From: VXRD01 sp965232265
GTDB taxonomy: Bacteria; Latescibacterota; UBA2968
Assembly: GCA_965232265.1 (NCBI GenBank)
Contig: CBDDPH010000002.1
Span: 248,001-312,000 of the forward strand
DNA length: 64,000 bases
Reading direction: 5' to 3'
Position numbers and translations under genes: made by a program. Positions 1 to 8,087 of the stretch are shown in pieces (position 1 is the stretch's first letter; each line of letters begins with the position of its first letter). Below the pieces are notes generated by a model. It was not told the origin of the DNA, searched no databases, and was given only the letters and a program-made list of their open reading frames with translations.

Positions 1-217
1 ATTTAAGCTGGGTGAAAAACTCGACGATCCGCTTCAGATGTATCTTTCCGATATTTATACCGTTTCTGTGAATCTCGCGGGTATTCCCGGTATTTCGGTG
101 CCTTGTGGTACATCGACCGAAGGCTTGCCCATAGGCTTGCAGTTGCTGGGCAATACTTTTGCCGAAGAAACCATTTTGAGCGCGTCTGCGGTTGTTGAAA
201 GCGAGTTGGCGTCATGA
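1..217 (+). CDS. gatA: Glu-tRNA(Gln)/Asp-tRNA(Asn) amidotransferase subunit A, C-terminal end (partial)
   Basis: The frame starting at base 2 is open from the window edge to TGA at 215-217 and gives about 71 residues. It contains the amidase-signature tail typical of GatA: a run reading DIYTVSVNLAGIPGISVPCG followed by GLPIGLQLLG. GatA supplies ammonia from glutamine for transamidation of misacylated Glu-tRNA(Gln) or Asp-tRNA(Asn). Its stop overlaps the gatB start in an ATGA arrangement, so the two are translationally coupled. The 5' part, with the catalytic Ser-Ser-Lys triad, lies outside the window. Confidence 0.93.
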   Translation, partial: FKLGEKLDDPLQMYLSDIYTVSVNLAGIPGISVPCGTSTEGLPIGLQLLGNTFAEETILSASAVVESELAS

Positions 218-1665
218 ATTACGAGTCTGTCATCGGTCTGGAAGTACACGCCCAGCTTGCGACTACGACCAAAATTTTTTGCGGATGCAGTGCCGAATTT
301 GGGGCCGATCCCAATACCCATGTTTGCCCGGTGTGTTTGGGCTTGCCGGGCGCGCTTCCCGTGCTGAATCAAAATGTGGTTGAATTGGCGATGTACATTG
401 CGCTGGCCGCGGGTTGCACCATTCAACCGCGCAGCCGTTTTCTGCGGAAGAATTATTTTTATCCCGATCTGCCCAAGGGGTATCAGATTTCGCAGTTTCA
501 ATCGAATGAAGAAATGCCCCTGGCTACTGGCGGGAGTGTTGACGTGCCTACGGCTGACGGGGGTAGAAAGACCATTCGCCTTACGCGTATCCACATGGAA
601 GAAGATGCTGGCAAGAGCATCCACCAGGAGGATTTTGTGGCTGCCGGGGAGTCTCTCGTGGATGTCAATCGCTGTGGGGTGCCGCTTATCGAGATTGTGA
701 GTGAGCCGGATCTTTCCACGCCGAAGGAAGTATTTCACTATCTGACGAGTTTGCATCAATTGCTGGTGTACACGGGGGTTTCTGAAGGCGATATGGAAAA
801 AGGACATATGCGGATCGATGCCAATGTGTCGATTCGACCTGTTGGAGAAATCCAACTCGGTACGAAGGTTGAGATCAAAAATGTCAATTCTTTTCGCAAT
901 TGCCAACGCGCTATCGAGTCCGAGATTCAGCGGCAGATTGATTTGCTCGAGACCGGCGGTGAGATTGAGCAGGCGACGATGCTCTACGATCCCGACCGCA
1001 ATATTTTGCGGGCTATGCGTACAAAAGAGGGGTCGGACGATTATCGCTATTTTCCCGACCCGGATCTGGTTCCCCTTGTTGTAGATGATGCCTGGGTCGA
1101 GCGCGTTCAGAGCCAGATTCCCGAGTTGCCAGAGGACAAGCGCGTGCGGTTTGCAGAGGTTTACGATATTTCTGCCGATCAGATCGATGTGCTTACAGCA
1201 GATCGAGATATTGCGGATTATTTTGAAGCTACGGTTGCGGCGGGTGTGCAGAGCAGGCTTGCGGCAAATTGGATACAGGGCGATGTGATGCGCGTTCTCA
1301 ATGATCGGAAGATCGCGATTGGCGATTTGCGCGTTTCAGCCGGACGCCTTACGGAATTGATTGGTTTGATCGATAAGGGCGATATTAGCACCAGTATCGC
1401 GAGGACGGTTTTTGATGATATGGTGGAGACAGGGGATAGTCCTGCGGCGATTGTTGAGAAGAAGGGGCTTGTGCAGATTAGCGATGCGGGTGAACTCGAT
1501 GGCGTGATCGACCAGATTATTGCGGATAATCCCGAGGAGGTTGAGCGGTTTAAAGGCGGCGATCAAAAGCTTATGGGGTTCTTTATGGGCCAGCTTATGA
1601 GAGCCACAAAGGGCCAGGCGAATCCCCAAAAAGCCAGTCAGTTGTTGCGGGAGAAATTGGGATAA
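214..1665 (+). CDS. gatB: Glu-tRNA(Gln)/Asp-tRNA(Asn) amidotransferase subunit B
   Basis: This 483-residue protein has the usual GatB length. It opens with YESVIGLEVHAQLATTTKIFCGC, the GatB signature, with paired cysteines in the CGCSAEFG and HVCPVCLG segments that form the zinc site. DANVSIRP and KVEIKNVNSFRN follow at about residues 202-230. The C-terminal third (GDQKLMGFFMGQLMRATKG) is the YqeY-like tail that contacts tRNA. GatB binds misacylated tRNA and phosphorylates its Glu or Asp side chain before amidation with ammonia from GatA. Its ATG overlaps the gatA stop. gatC is not in the window. Confidence 0.97.
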   Translation: MNYESVIGLEVHAQLATTTKIFCGCSAEFGADPNTHVCPVCLGLPGALPVLNQNVVELAMYIALAAGCTIQPRSRFLRKNYFYPDLPKGYQISQFQSNEEMPLATGGSVDVPTADGGRKTIRLTRIHMEEDAGKSIHQEDFVAAGESLVDVNRCGVPLIEIVSEPDLSTPKEVFHYLTSLHQLLVYTGVSEGDMEKGHMRIDANVSIRPVGEIQLGTKVEIKNVNSFRNCQRAIESEIQRQIDLLETGGEIEQATMLYDPDRNILRAMRTKEGSDDYRYFPDPDLVPLVVDDAWVERVQSQIPELPEDKRVRFAEVYDISADQIDVLTADRDIADYFEATVAAGVQSRLAANWIQGDVMRVLNDRKIAIGDLRVSAGRLTELIGLIDKGDISTSIARTVFDDMVETGDSPAAIVEKKGLVQISDAGELDGVIDQIIADNPEEVERFKGGDQKLMGFFMGQLMRATKGQANPQKASQLLREKLG

Positions 1666-1698
1666 ACGGCAAAAATTAGCATAGTTATAAACTTTACG

Positions 1699-1959
1699 AT
1701 GAATCGACATCAAAAGCTCTTGCTTCAAATTTTGCGTGGTACATCGGATGCCAATATTCATTTTCGATCTCTGTGTCGCTTGTTGCGACATTTGAAATTT
1801 GAAGTGCGGATTCGCGGGGATCATCATATTTTTACCAAAGAAGGTATAATCGAAATTTTGAATATCCAGCCGAAGGGTAAGCAAGCCAAACCCTATCAAG
1901 TAAGACAGATTCGCAATGTAATTCTCAAATACCGATTGGGAGATTTAGGCGATGACTAA
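1699..1959 (+). CDS. hicA: HicA-family mRNA interferase toxin
   Basis: This 86-residue basic protein has a double-stranded-RNA-binding-like fold pattern. The GDHHIFTKEG stretch (about residues 40-49) contains the catalytic-type histidine of HicA toxins, and the C-terminal KPYQVRQIRNVILKY helix is typical of the family. HicA cleaves mRNA when not bound by HicB. The stop overlaps the start of the HicB-like gene by 8 bases, the standard toxin-first order of hicAB. The pair sits directly upstream of a type III restriction-modification locus. No strong ribosome site is evident before the ATG. Confidence 0.82.
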   Translation: MNRHQKLLLQILRGTSDANIHFRSLCRLLRHLKFEVRIRGDHHIFTKEGIIEILNIQPKGKQAKPYQVRQIRNVILKYRLGDLGDD

Positions 1960-2170
1960 TAATTACAAATACGAAATCATCATTTATTGGAGTGAGGAAG
2001 ACGAGGCATTTATCGCTGAGGTTCCGGAACTTGCGGGCTGTGCAGCAGATGGTTCGACTTATTATGAGGCATTGCAAAATGTTGACTTCATTATCGAAGA
2101 ATGGATTGAAACGGCGAAAAATTTAGGTCGTTCCATTCCCGAGCCAAAAGGACGTTTGATGTTTGCGTAA
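1952..2170 (+). CDS. hicB: HicB-family antitoxin
   Basis: This 72-residue protein has the partial RNase H-like HicB fold: YKYEIIIYWSEEDEAFIAEVPELAGCAADG, then a helix (ALQNVDFIIEEWIETAKNLG) and the IPEPKGRL end that marks the family. It neutralises HicA by direct binding. No C-terminal DNA-binding domain is present, so it is the short HicB type and operon autoregulation would need another part. It overlaps hicA by 8 bases and ends 24 bases before the methyltransferase gene, so co-transcription with mod is possible. Confidence 0.85.
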   Translation: MTNNYKYEIIIYWSEEDEAFIAEVPELAGCAADGSTYYEALQNVDFIIEEWIETAKNLGRSIPEPKGRLMFA

Positions 2171-2194
2171 ACAGGGCATATTTAGGACCACACC

Positions 2195-4258
2195 ATGCCA
2201 AAAAACTTTAACGACAAATTGATCGCATTGCTCAAAACCGATCCCCGTTTCATCGATGAAGAGGGCGAGTTGGTCAAGGCGGCGGTGATTGATCGCGCGT
2301 GGAAGATTGACCATGATCTTGTGAGACTGCTGCTTGGCGATGCAGATATTAAGGTAAAATTCTTTGATGAGATCGAAGGCCACTGGATTTTCAATCTCAA
2401 CACCTTTATCGAATACGTTTCCGATAAGAATTTTCTCGCCGATTCATACACCCGATTTCGCAACAGAATCGGCTTGAATATCGACGATAAATTTCTGCAG
2501 GAGCGAGGCGAGGTGTCCCTGGTATGGCCCTACAAGGATTGCGTGCTGGAGGGCGGGCAGACGAAGGAAGAGGAAAAGCGTATGGAGATTTTTTTTAATG
2601 AAATTCTGGCACAGGACGAAATTGACCGGCTATTTGATCCAAAGGTATTGACCAACTGGAAACGCTATACGGTGGATGGCGAAGAGGACGTGATGGGGTT
2701 GAGGCGTGATGAGCGCAGTACCATCCGTGAAAACCTGATTATAAAGGGCAATAATCTGCTGGCATTGCACACGCTCAAACAGCAGTTTCAGGGCAAGGTA
2801 AAGCTGATTTATATTGATCCACCGTATAATACCGGTTCGGATAGTTTTGGCTACAACGATAACTTCAACCATTCCTGTTGGCTGACGTTTATGAGAAATC
2901 GGTTGGAAGTTGCACGGGAACTTCTGAAGGATGATGGGGTTATTCTGATTCACATTGACGATCAGGAAATGCACTATTTGAAACTCGTGGCTGATGATAT
3001 ATTCGGGAGAGACAATTTTATCGCGACTGTTCCGAGGAAAACGCGAAGTGGAAAAAGCGATGTTCCTTACAAACTGTCTCAGGATTTTGACTGGATGCTG
3101 ATGTACACAAAAGGCGCGTCAAAAAAAGATAACGTTTTTCAGCGGGACGTTTCACGACGGTATCACAAGACGCCTGATTTTCCCGATGATGAGTGGAGGC
3201 TGAGCGACCTTACGACTCAACGGACAATTTACGAACGTCCTAATTCAAATTTCACATTGGTAAATCCGAGAAACGGAGAAGGATTTCCGGTGAACCCTAA
3301 TCGGTGCTGGGGTATTACCAAAGATTCAGTAGATGATTATCTCAAAAATGGAAAGATAGTTTTCCCCGGTGATTACGATTTTCTCAACATAAAACGTCCT
3401 GCTATGCGAGTCTTTAAGTCGGAAGATAGAGGTAAAATGGCTTATGTGTCCTCGGATTTCCTGAATCAAGTGATGGATGAGTTGCTAAAAAGCATGGTCA
3501 ACAGGAAAGGTACAGACGAAATTGTAGAACTCTTTGGAAGCAAAGCATTCTCGTATCCTAAGAATGAACTACTGATGCAGCGCGTTATTGAATATACAAC
3601 AGAAGAAGGTGATATTGTTTTGGACTTCCATTTAGGCTCAGGCACGACTGCCGCCGTTGCCCATAAAATGGGGAGGCAATACATCGGCATCGAGCAAATG
3701 GATTATGCCGAAACGCTTCCCGTTGAACGCTTAAACAAGGTGATCGCTGGTGAACAGGGCGGTATCTCCAAATCAGTCAACTGGCAAGGCGGTGGCGATT
3801 TTGTCTATTGCGAATTGATGCAGTACAACGAAGCCTATATGGATAAAATTCAAGCCGCGCAATCTTCAAAAGAGCTTGTAGAACTCTGGCGAGATATTGC
3901 AGAAAATTCGTTTTTGAATTGGTATGTGAATCCTGAAATGCCGGAAGATGCGGTTGATACTTTCATCGCCATCGGCGAAGGCGAAAATGGGGTGAGCAAA
4001 CAGAAGAAGTTGCTGGTGGAACTGCTGGACAAGAATCAGTTGTATGTGAATCTTTCGGAGATTGACGACGCGGTTTTTGGCGTTAGCGAGGAAGATAAGG
4101 AATTAAACGAGGCGTTTTACGGACATGATCCCGACGAGGGGTTGGCATTGCGCGACGAGTTTGTCGCAGAACTCCAGCAATCTATCGCCGATGTGGAAGC
4201 CGGTGGAAAGACTATCCCTGCCGAGAAAGTCGCCGAAGAATTGGGGCTTAATTGGTAA
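2195..4258 (+). CDS. mod: Type III restriction-modification system DNA methyltransferase (Mod)
   Basis: This 687-residue protein is an adenine-specific DNA methyltransferase. The catalytic motif DPPYN is at residues 208-212, followed by TGSD. The AdoMet-binding motif comes later (LDFHLGSGTTAA, about 476-487). This beta-class order, with a central target-recognition region of about 260 residues between the motifs, fits type III Mod proteins. The AdoMet motif reads FHLGSG rather than the common FxGSG, a mild deviation. It is followed after 213 bases by the res gene on the same strand. Mod and Res together recognise an asymmetric site, methylating one strand and cutting at a distance. The recognition sequence cannot be read from the DNA. 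Confidence 0.93.
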   Translation: MPKNFNDKLIALLKTDPRFIDEEGELVKAAVIDRAWKIDHDLVRLLLGDADIKVKFFDEIEGHWIFNLNTFIEYVSDKNFLADSYTRFRNRIGLNIDDKFLQERGEVSLVWPYKDCVLEGGQTKEEEKRMEIFFNEILAQDEIDRLFDPKVLTNWKRYTVDGEEDVMGLRRDERSTIRENLIIKGNNLLALHTLKQQFQGKVKLIYIDPPYNTGSDSFGYNDNFNHSCWLTFMRNRLEVARELLKDDGVILIHIDDQEMHYLKLVADDIFGRDNFIATVPRKTRSGKSDVPYKLSQDFDWMLMYTKGASKKDNVFQRDVSRRYHKTPDFPDDEWRLSDLTTQRTIYERPNSNFTLVNPRNGEGFPVNPNRCWGITKDSVDDYLKNGKIVFPGDYDFLNIKRPAMRVFKSEDRGKMAYVSSDFLNQVMDELLKSMVNRKGTDEIVELFGSKAFSYPKNELLMQRVIEYTTEEGDIVLDFHLGSGTTAAVAHKMGRQYIGIEQMDYAETLPVERLNKVIAGEQGGISKSVNWQGGGDFVYCELMQYNEAYMDKIQAAQSSKELVELWRDIAENSFLNWYVNPEMPEDAVDTFIAIGEGENGVSKQKKLLVELLDKNQLYVNLSEIDDAVFGVSEEDKELNEAFYGHDPDEGLALRDEFVAELQQSIADVEAGGKTIPAEKVAEELGLNW

Positions 4259-4471
4259 TACGTCATGTGTGACTTTTGAATAATGGTCAAGACAAGAAGC
4301 AATCAGTGGTCAGCTATCTATTGTAGGGGCGAAAAACCTTTCGCCCGTCCGTATTCGATTGTAGGGGCGAGGCAGGCGTCATTGCGGCATGGTTCCCTGC
4401 TTGAGGCGTGCAGGGACATGCTTAGCCGAGAAGGACTTTACGAGTATCATTTATAGTTGTAGAGATTAGAT
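4259..4471 (+). repeat. Intergenic block with several nested palindromic mini-repeats
   Basis: The mod-res spacer holds GTAGGGGCGAAAAACCTTTCGCCC at 4324-4347, a second GTAGGGGCGA start near 4361, and a member of the GTCATTGCGGC repeat family beginning at 4378. The last copy is split by a short TCCCTGC/GCAGGGA inverted repeat and resumes at 4418, with CATG on both sides of the insert. The stretch also begins with a GGTCAGCTATC motif seen in other spacers. No gene is visible. Repeats between mod and res leave open whether res has its own promoter. Confidence 0.7.
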
Positions 4472-7045
4472 ATGATGGCTGATAAGTTCTTATATGAAAC
4501 GCTTGATGCTGTTTCCCAAATGGGATTTCTCTCAAATGAAATCCCTTCCTACCTCAAAGACAATCTGAATCCCAAATTTGAACTTCGCCCTTATCAAGAA
4601 GAGGCATTTACCCGGTTCTTTCACTGTTTTGATAACGAGTTTCCCGACAAGGAACGGCCACTGCATTTTCTGTTCAACATGGCGACGGGCAGCGGCAAGA
4701 CGCTTATCATGGCGGGGCTGATTCTCTACTTGTATGAAAAGGGCTATCGCAATTTTCTCTTTTTCGTCAATTCTACCAATATCATCGAAAAGACGCGGGA
4801 CAATTTCCTCAATCCCGTCAGTATCAAATACCTGTTTAACAGAGATATTCACATCGCCAACCGATCCGTGCGGATTGCGCCTGTGGAGAACTTTGAGTCG
4901 GTTAATCCCAACGACATCAATATCTGTTTTACCACCATCCAAAAACTACACTCCGATCTGACCAACGAAAAAGAAAATGCCCTCACCTTTGAAGATTTCC
5001 GCAAGCACAAGGTTGTGTTGATTGCCGATGAAGCCCATCACATGAACGTTACGACCAAATCTCAGCGGGAGATGTTCGAGAGTTGGGAAAATACCGTCGA
5101 GCGCATCTTCACTCAGAACGAAGATAATCTCCTGCTGGAGTTCACCGCCACGCACGATTACGAGACGCCTGCGATGGTGGAAAAATACCGCAACAAGGTG
5201 TTGTATCGCTATGACTTGTTGCAGTTCCGCAACGACCGTTTTTCAAAAGATGTGGTCATTGTGCAATCCGACTTCGACCTGGACGAGCGCATCCTGCAAG
5301 CTCTGATTTTGAGCCAGTACAAACAGGAAGTGGCGGCGAAATACCAGATCAACCTCAAGCCTGTGATTTTATTCAAAGCACAGCGTACGATTGCACAATC
5401 GCAAGAGAACAAAGCCAACTTTCACACGCTTGTTGATGGTCTCACAGCAGGACAGATTGCTCGCATTCGCAGATCAAATATTCCCCTTGTTCAGCGGGCA
5501 TTTCAATTCTTTGATGATCACAATATCAGCGACGCGCAGTTGGCAGAACGCCTGAAGCGGGCGTTTCAGGAAGACTATTGCATCTCGGTCAACGCAGAAA
5601 AAGAGAAGGAGAACTACCAAATACTGGTCAACACGCTCGAAGACCGGGATAATCTCATCCGCGCTATTTTTGCTGTACAAAAACTCAATGAGGGGTGGGA
5701 TGTGCTGAACCTGTTCGACATTGTTCGCTGTTACGAAGTGCGTGACTCGGGAAAGAATAGAATTGGAAAAACAACCATGTCCGAAGCGCAACTCATCGGT
5801 CGCGGAGCGCGTTATTTTCCTTTTGTTTTACCTGAGAACACGGATCGCTTCTGTCGGAAATTTGACGATGACCTCGAAAATGAACTGCGCGTGCTGGAAG
5901 AGTTGCATTATCACAGTATCCATGATTCCCGCTATATTTCCGAACTTCGTACCGCGCTGGTTGAGCAGGGCATGATGGATGAGCGCGAAGTGACCCGTAA
6001 ACTGAAACTCAAAGACCCGTTCAAGAAGACCGATTTCTACAAATATGGTGTGGTCTGGCTCAATGACCGTCTCCCCAAAAATTATCAGAGGGTACAATCT
6101 TTTGAAGATTTAGGCGTGAAGATGCAAAACTACGTTCATACCATCGCCACAGGTCACGGTGGGACACAAACAGTTTTGGCAAGCGAACATCAGGGCGCAG
6201 TTGTGAAAGACGAAAACCGTCGGGATGTAAAGGTTAAAGACATTGGCCGGAACATTGTTCAATCTGCGATTGCACGCAATCCGTTCTTTACCTTGGCGTC
6301 CCTCAAACGCTATTTCCCCAATATCGCATCTATCCGAGAATTTATTGATTCTGAAAATTATCTTGGGGGGCTGGAGATTACCTTTGAAGGGCAGATGTCG
6401 GCACTACAAGACAACCGCGCTGAACAACGGGAGGCTGTGTGTGGGCTGTTGCACCAAATTGAATCCGAAATTCGCCAGCAAATTACCGAATACGAAGGCT
6501 CGCGAGATTTTAGGAACGATAGGGTGCATAACGTTTTCAAGGATAAAGTGTTAAAATTTGACGCTCAAAATCCGCAGGCCGCTGAGGATGCACAATTCGC
6601 GCATTTCGTATCTTCCAAAGACTGGTTTGCATTCAACACAGTTTACGGCACGAGCGAAGAAAAGGCATTTGTGCGAATGCTCGACCGGCAGATGGGCAAG
6701 CTGACAGAAGATTACGACGAGATATATCTGCTGCGAAATGAAAGGCATTTCAAAATTTACAATTTTGACGATGGACAGACATTTGAGCCAGATTTTGTTC
6801 TGTTTCTGCGCGAACAAGATGGAAACATGTTTACCTATCAGATGTTTATTGAACCCAAGGGCAAGCATCTGAAAGCGAATGACCGTTGGAAGGAAATTTT
6901 CTTGAAGGAGATATCTGCCGAGTTTGACTGCAAAACCGTGACGTTTGAGAACGAGACATACCGTTTGATTGGCGTGCCGTTTTACAACAACGAAGATGAA
7001 AATAAGTTTAAGGACAGTCTGTCAAGGGGTGAAGTATTCGGTTAA
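4472..7045 (+). CDS. res: Type III restriction enzyme Res subunit (helicase-nuclease)
   Basis: This 857-residue protein is a superfamily 2 helicase fused to a nuclease. The Walker A motif ATGSGKT has its lysine at residue 76, and the DEAH box (IADEAHH) is at 186-189. Later helicase motifs include LNEGWDV and QLIGRGARYFPF. Near the C terminus, EPDF (Asp about 774) followed by IEPKG (Glu 794, Lys 796) forms a PD-(D/E)XK nuclease site. All the motifs needed for ATP-driven cleavage are present, so the gene looks intact. It pairs with the mod gene upstream. The start is uncertain because ATGATG gives two adjacent options and no strong ribosome site precedes them. Confidence 0.93.
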   Translation: MMADKFLYETLDAVSQMGFLSNEIPSYLKDNLNPKFELRPYQEEAFTRFFHCFDNEFPDKERPLHFLFNMATGSGKTLIMAGLILYLYEKGYRNFLFFVNSTNIIEKTRDNFLNPVSIKYLFNRDIHIANRSVRIAPVENFESVNPNDINICFTTIQKLHSDLTNEKENALTFEDFRKHKVVLIADEAHHMNVTTKSQREMFESWENTVERIFTQNEDNLLLEFTATHDYETPAMVEKYRNKVLYRYDLLQFRNDRFSKDVVIVQSDFDLDERILQALILSQYKQEVAAKYQINLKPVILFKAQRTIAQSQENKANFHTLVDGLTAGQIARIRRSNIPLVQRAFQFFDDHNISDAQLAERLKRAFQEDYCISVNAEKEKENYQILVNTLEDRDNLIRAIFAVQKLNEGWDVLNLFDIVRCYEVRDSGKNRIGKTTMSEAQLIGRGARYFPFVLPENTDRFCRKFDDDLENELRVLEELHYHSIHDSRYISELRTALVEQGMMDEREVTRKLKLKDPFKKTDFYKYGVVWLNDRLPKNYQRVQSFEDLGVKMQNYVHTIATGHGGTQTVLASEHQGAVVKDENRRDVKVKDIGRNIVQSAIARNPFFTLASLKRYFPNIASIREFIDSENYLGGLEITFEGQMSALQDNRAEQREAVCGLLHQIESEIRQQITEYEGSRDFRNDRVHNVFKDKVLKFDAQNPQAAEDAQFAHFVSSKDWFAFNTVYGTSEEKAFVRMLDRQMGKLTEDYDEIYLLRNERHFKIYNFDDGQTFEPDFVLFLREQDGNMFTYQMFIEPKGKHLKANDRWKEIFLKEISAEFDCKTVTFENETYRLIGVPFYNNEDENKFKDSLSRGEVFG

Positions 7046-7054
7046 GCGGTATCA

Positions 7055-7083
7055 GAGAAATGATCGGTGTTACATCATTTCTC
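7055..7083. terminator. Convergent hairpin between res and the NYN gene
   Basis: GAGAAATGAT at 7055-7064 pairs perfectly with ATCATTTCTC at 7074-7083 around a 9-base loop. It lies just after the res stop and overlaps the last codons of the opposite-strand NYN gene. A clear U-tract is missing, so it may act as a weak terminator or RNA-stability element. Confidence 0.5.
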
Positions 7084-7698
7084 AGGGAGACGCCTGTTAA
7101 GGTCAACTGGAACCGCATAGCGCGGCGCGGCGATGGGTTCTCCTGGGGCAGGTCGTTCCAGAAAGGTTACGCTGTCGTAGAAATCATCCAATGCGATAAA
7201 TTTGCCGTTCTCCTCCGCCCATTCCCGCATCCGGCGGTTGCAGCTGTGCCGCCACGACAAAACTTCAATACGCCAACCTCGGCGTCGCATGCGCTCCAGG
7301 TCAGCGTGAAAGCCGACGCCATCATCAAAGCCAGCGCCGTCTCCTGTGAGCATGACCACAATACCTGGATTGCCGTTGTAATCGAATCCATCGCGCAGCA
7401 TCTCGGTTTGCAAAACCTGGTCCACGCCCTGTTCTCGCCCCTGTATTGCACCGCGTTCCAATAGCTTGATGGTAACGCCTTCGTTCTCCAAACGATTCCA
7501 GACGTGCCGTAGTTCTGGTGGGATAGAGCCAACGGCGACAGCGTGCTCAATTTCTCGTCCGGCACGCGCCAGTTCCAGCAGATTCCGAAAGTGAATACGC
7601 ACGCGAGAACGCACAGCTTCGCCTTCCCGGTCAATGGCAACTTGTTGAGCACTGATGAAAATGTTGGAATCGTCCCAATAGATAAAAACTTTGTCCAT
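7075..7698 (-). CDS. NYN domain (PIN-like) nuclease family protein
   Basis: This 207-residue protein starts with FIYWDDSNIFISAQ, the acidic-plus-asparagine strand of NYN/LabA-like proteins. A second acidic cluster is at TGDGAGFDDG (about residues 117-126), and a third candidate acid is in IALDDF. These form the metal site of PIN-fold RNases, so it probably cleaves RNA, though the substrate is unknown. A GGAGAG ribosome site lies 5 bases before the ATG. It converges on the type III restriction genes, and NYN proteins are often accessory in such islands. It has no membrane segment. A function in defence is inference. Confidence 0.75.
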   Translation of the reverse strand: MDKVFIYWDDSNIFISAQQVAIDREGEAVRSRVRIHFRNLLELARAGREIEHAVAVGSIPPELRHVWNRLENEGVTIKLLERGAIQGREQGVDQVLQTEMLRDGFDYNGNPGIVVMLTGDGAGFDDGVGFHADLERMRRRGWRIEVLSWRHSCNRRMREWAEENGKFIALDDFYDSVTFLERPAPGEPIAAPRYAVPVDLNRRLPEK

Positions 7699-7852
7699 TT
7701 TGTCTCTCCGGTTTTGCTCGTCCCGGTTACACTCAATTTTCTTTTTTGATCCATATCTAAAAATAGCCTATTTGCCATGACCAGTCAACATGAAGGCTGG
7801 AGGTTGAGTGACTGGTTCTGAAACAGGCTGGACTCAATAAAGGAGAATAGCG

Positions 7853-8059
7853 ATGAAATACGCTGTGGTTATCGAGAAAACAGGCAATGGCTACTCGGCA
7901 TACGTGCCGGATTTGCCAGGCTGCATAGCAGCCGCAGATACACAGGTAGAAGTGGGGGATTTGATTCGAGAGGCTATCATATATCACCTTGAAATGCTGC
8001 GTGAGAACGGCGATCCGATTCCGGAGCCTCAAACGTCTTTCCAACTGGTTGAAGTGTGA
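7853..8059 (+). CDS. Orphan HicB-like protein
   Basis: This 68-residue protein has the HicB fold throughout: MKYAVVIEKTGNGYSAYVPD, LPGCIAAADT, a helix with LIREAIIYHLEMLRENG, and the diagnostic IPEPQTS end. A strong AAAGGAG ribosome site precedes the ATG. No hicA-like ORF is adjacent: 7699-7852 contains no matching frame. It may be a lone antitoxin whose toxin was lost, or it may act as an immunity factor for the HicA at 1699. It ends 28 bases before the DUF5686 gene and could be co-transcribed with it. Confidence 0.75.
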   Translation: MKYAVVIEKTGNGYSAYVPDLPGCIAAADTQVEVGDLIREAIIYHLEMLRENGDPIPEPQTSFQLVEV

Positions 8060-8087
8060 GGGACAAAGTAGAGATCGGTACTATGCA

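Noticed and set aside
7989..8087. Extended N terminus of the DUF5686 protein
   Set aside because: It overlaps the HicB-like gene in another frame, and a proper signal peptide begins only at ATG 8088.
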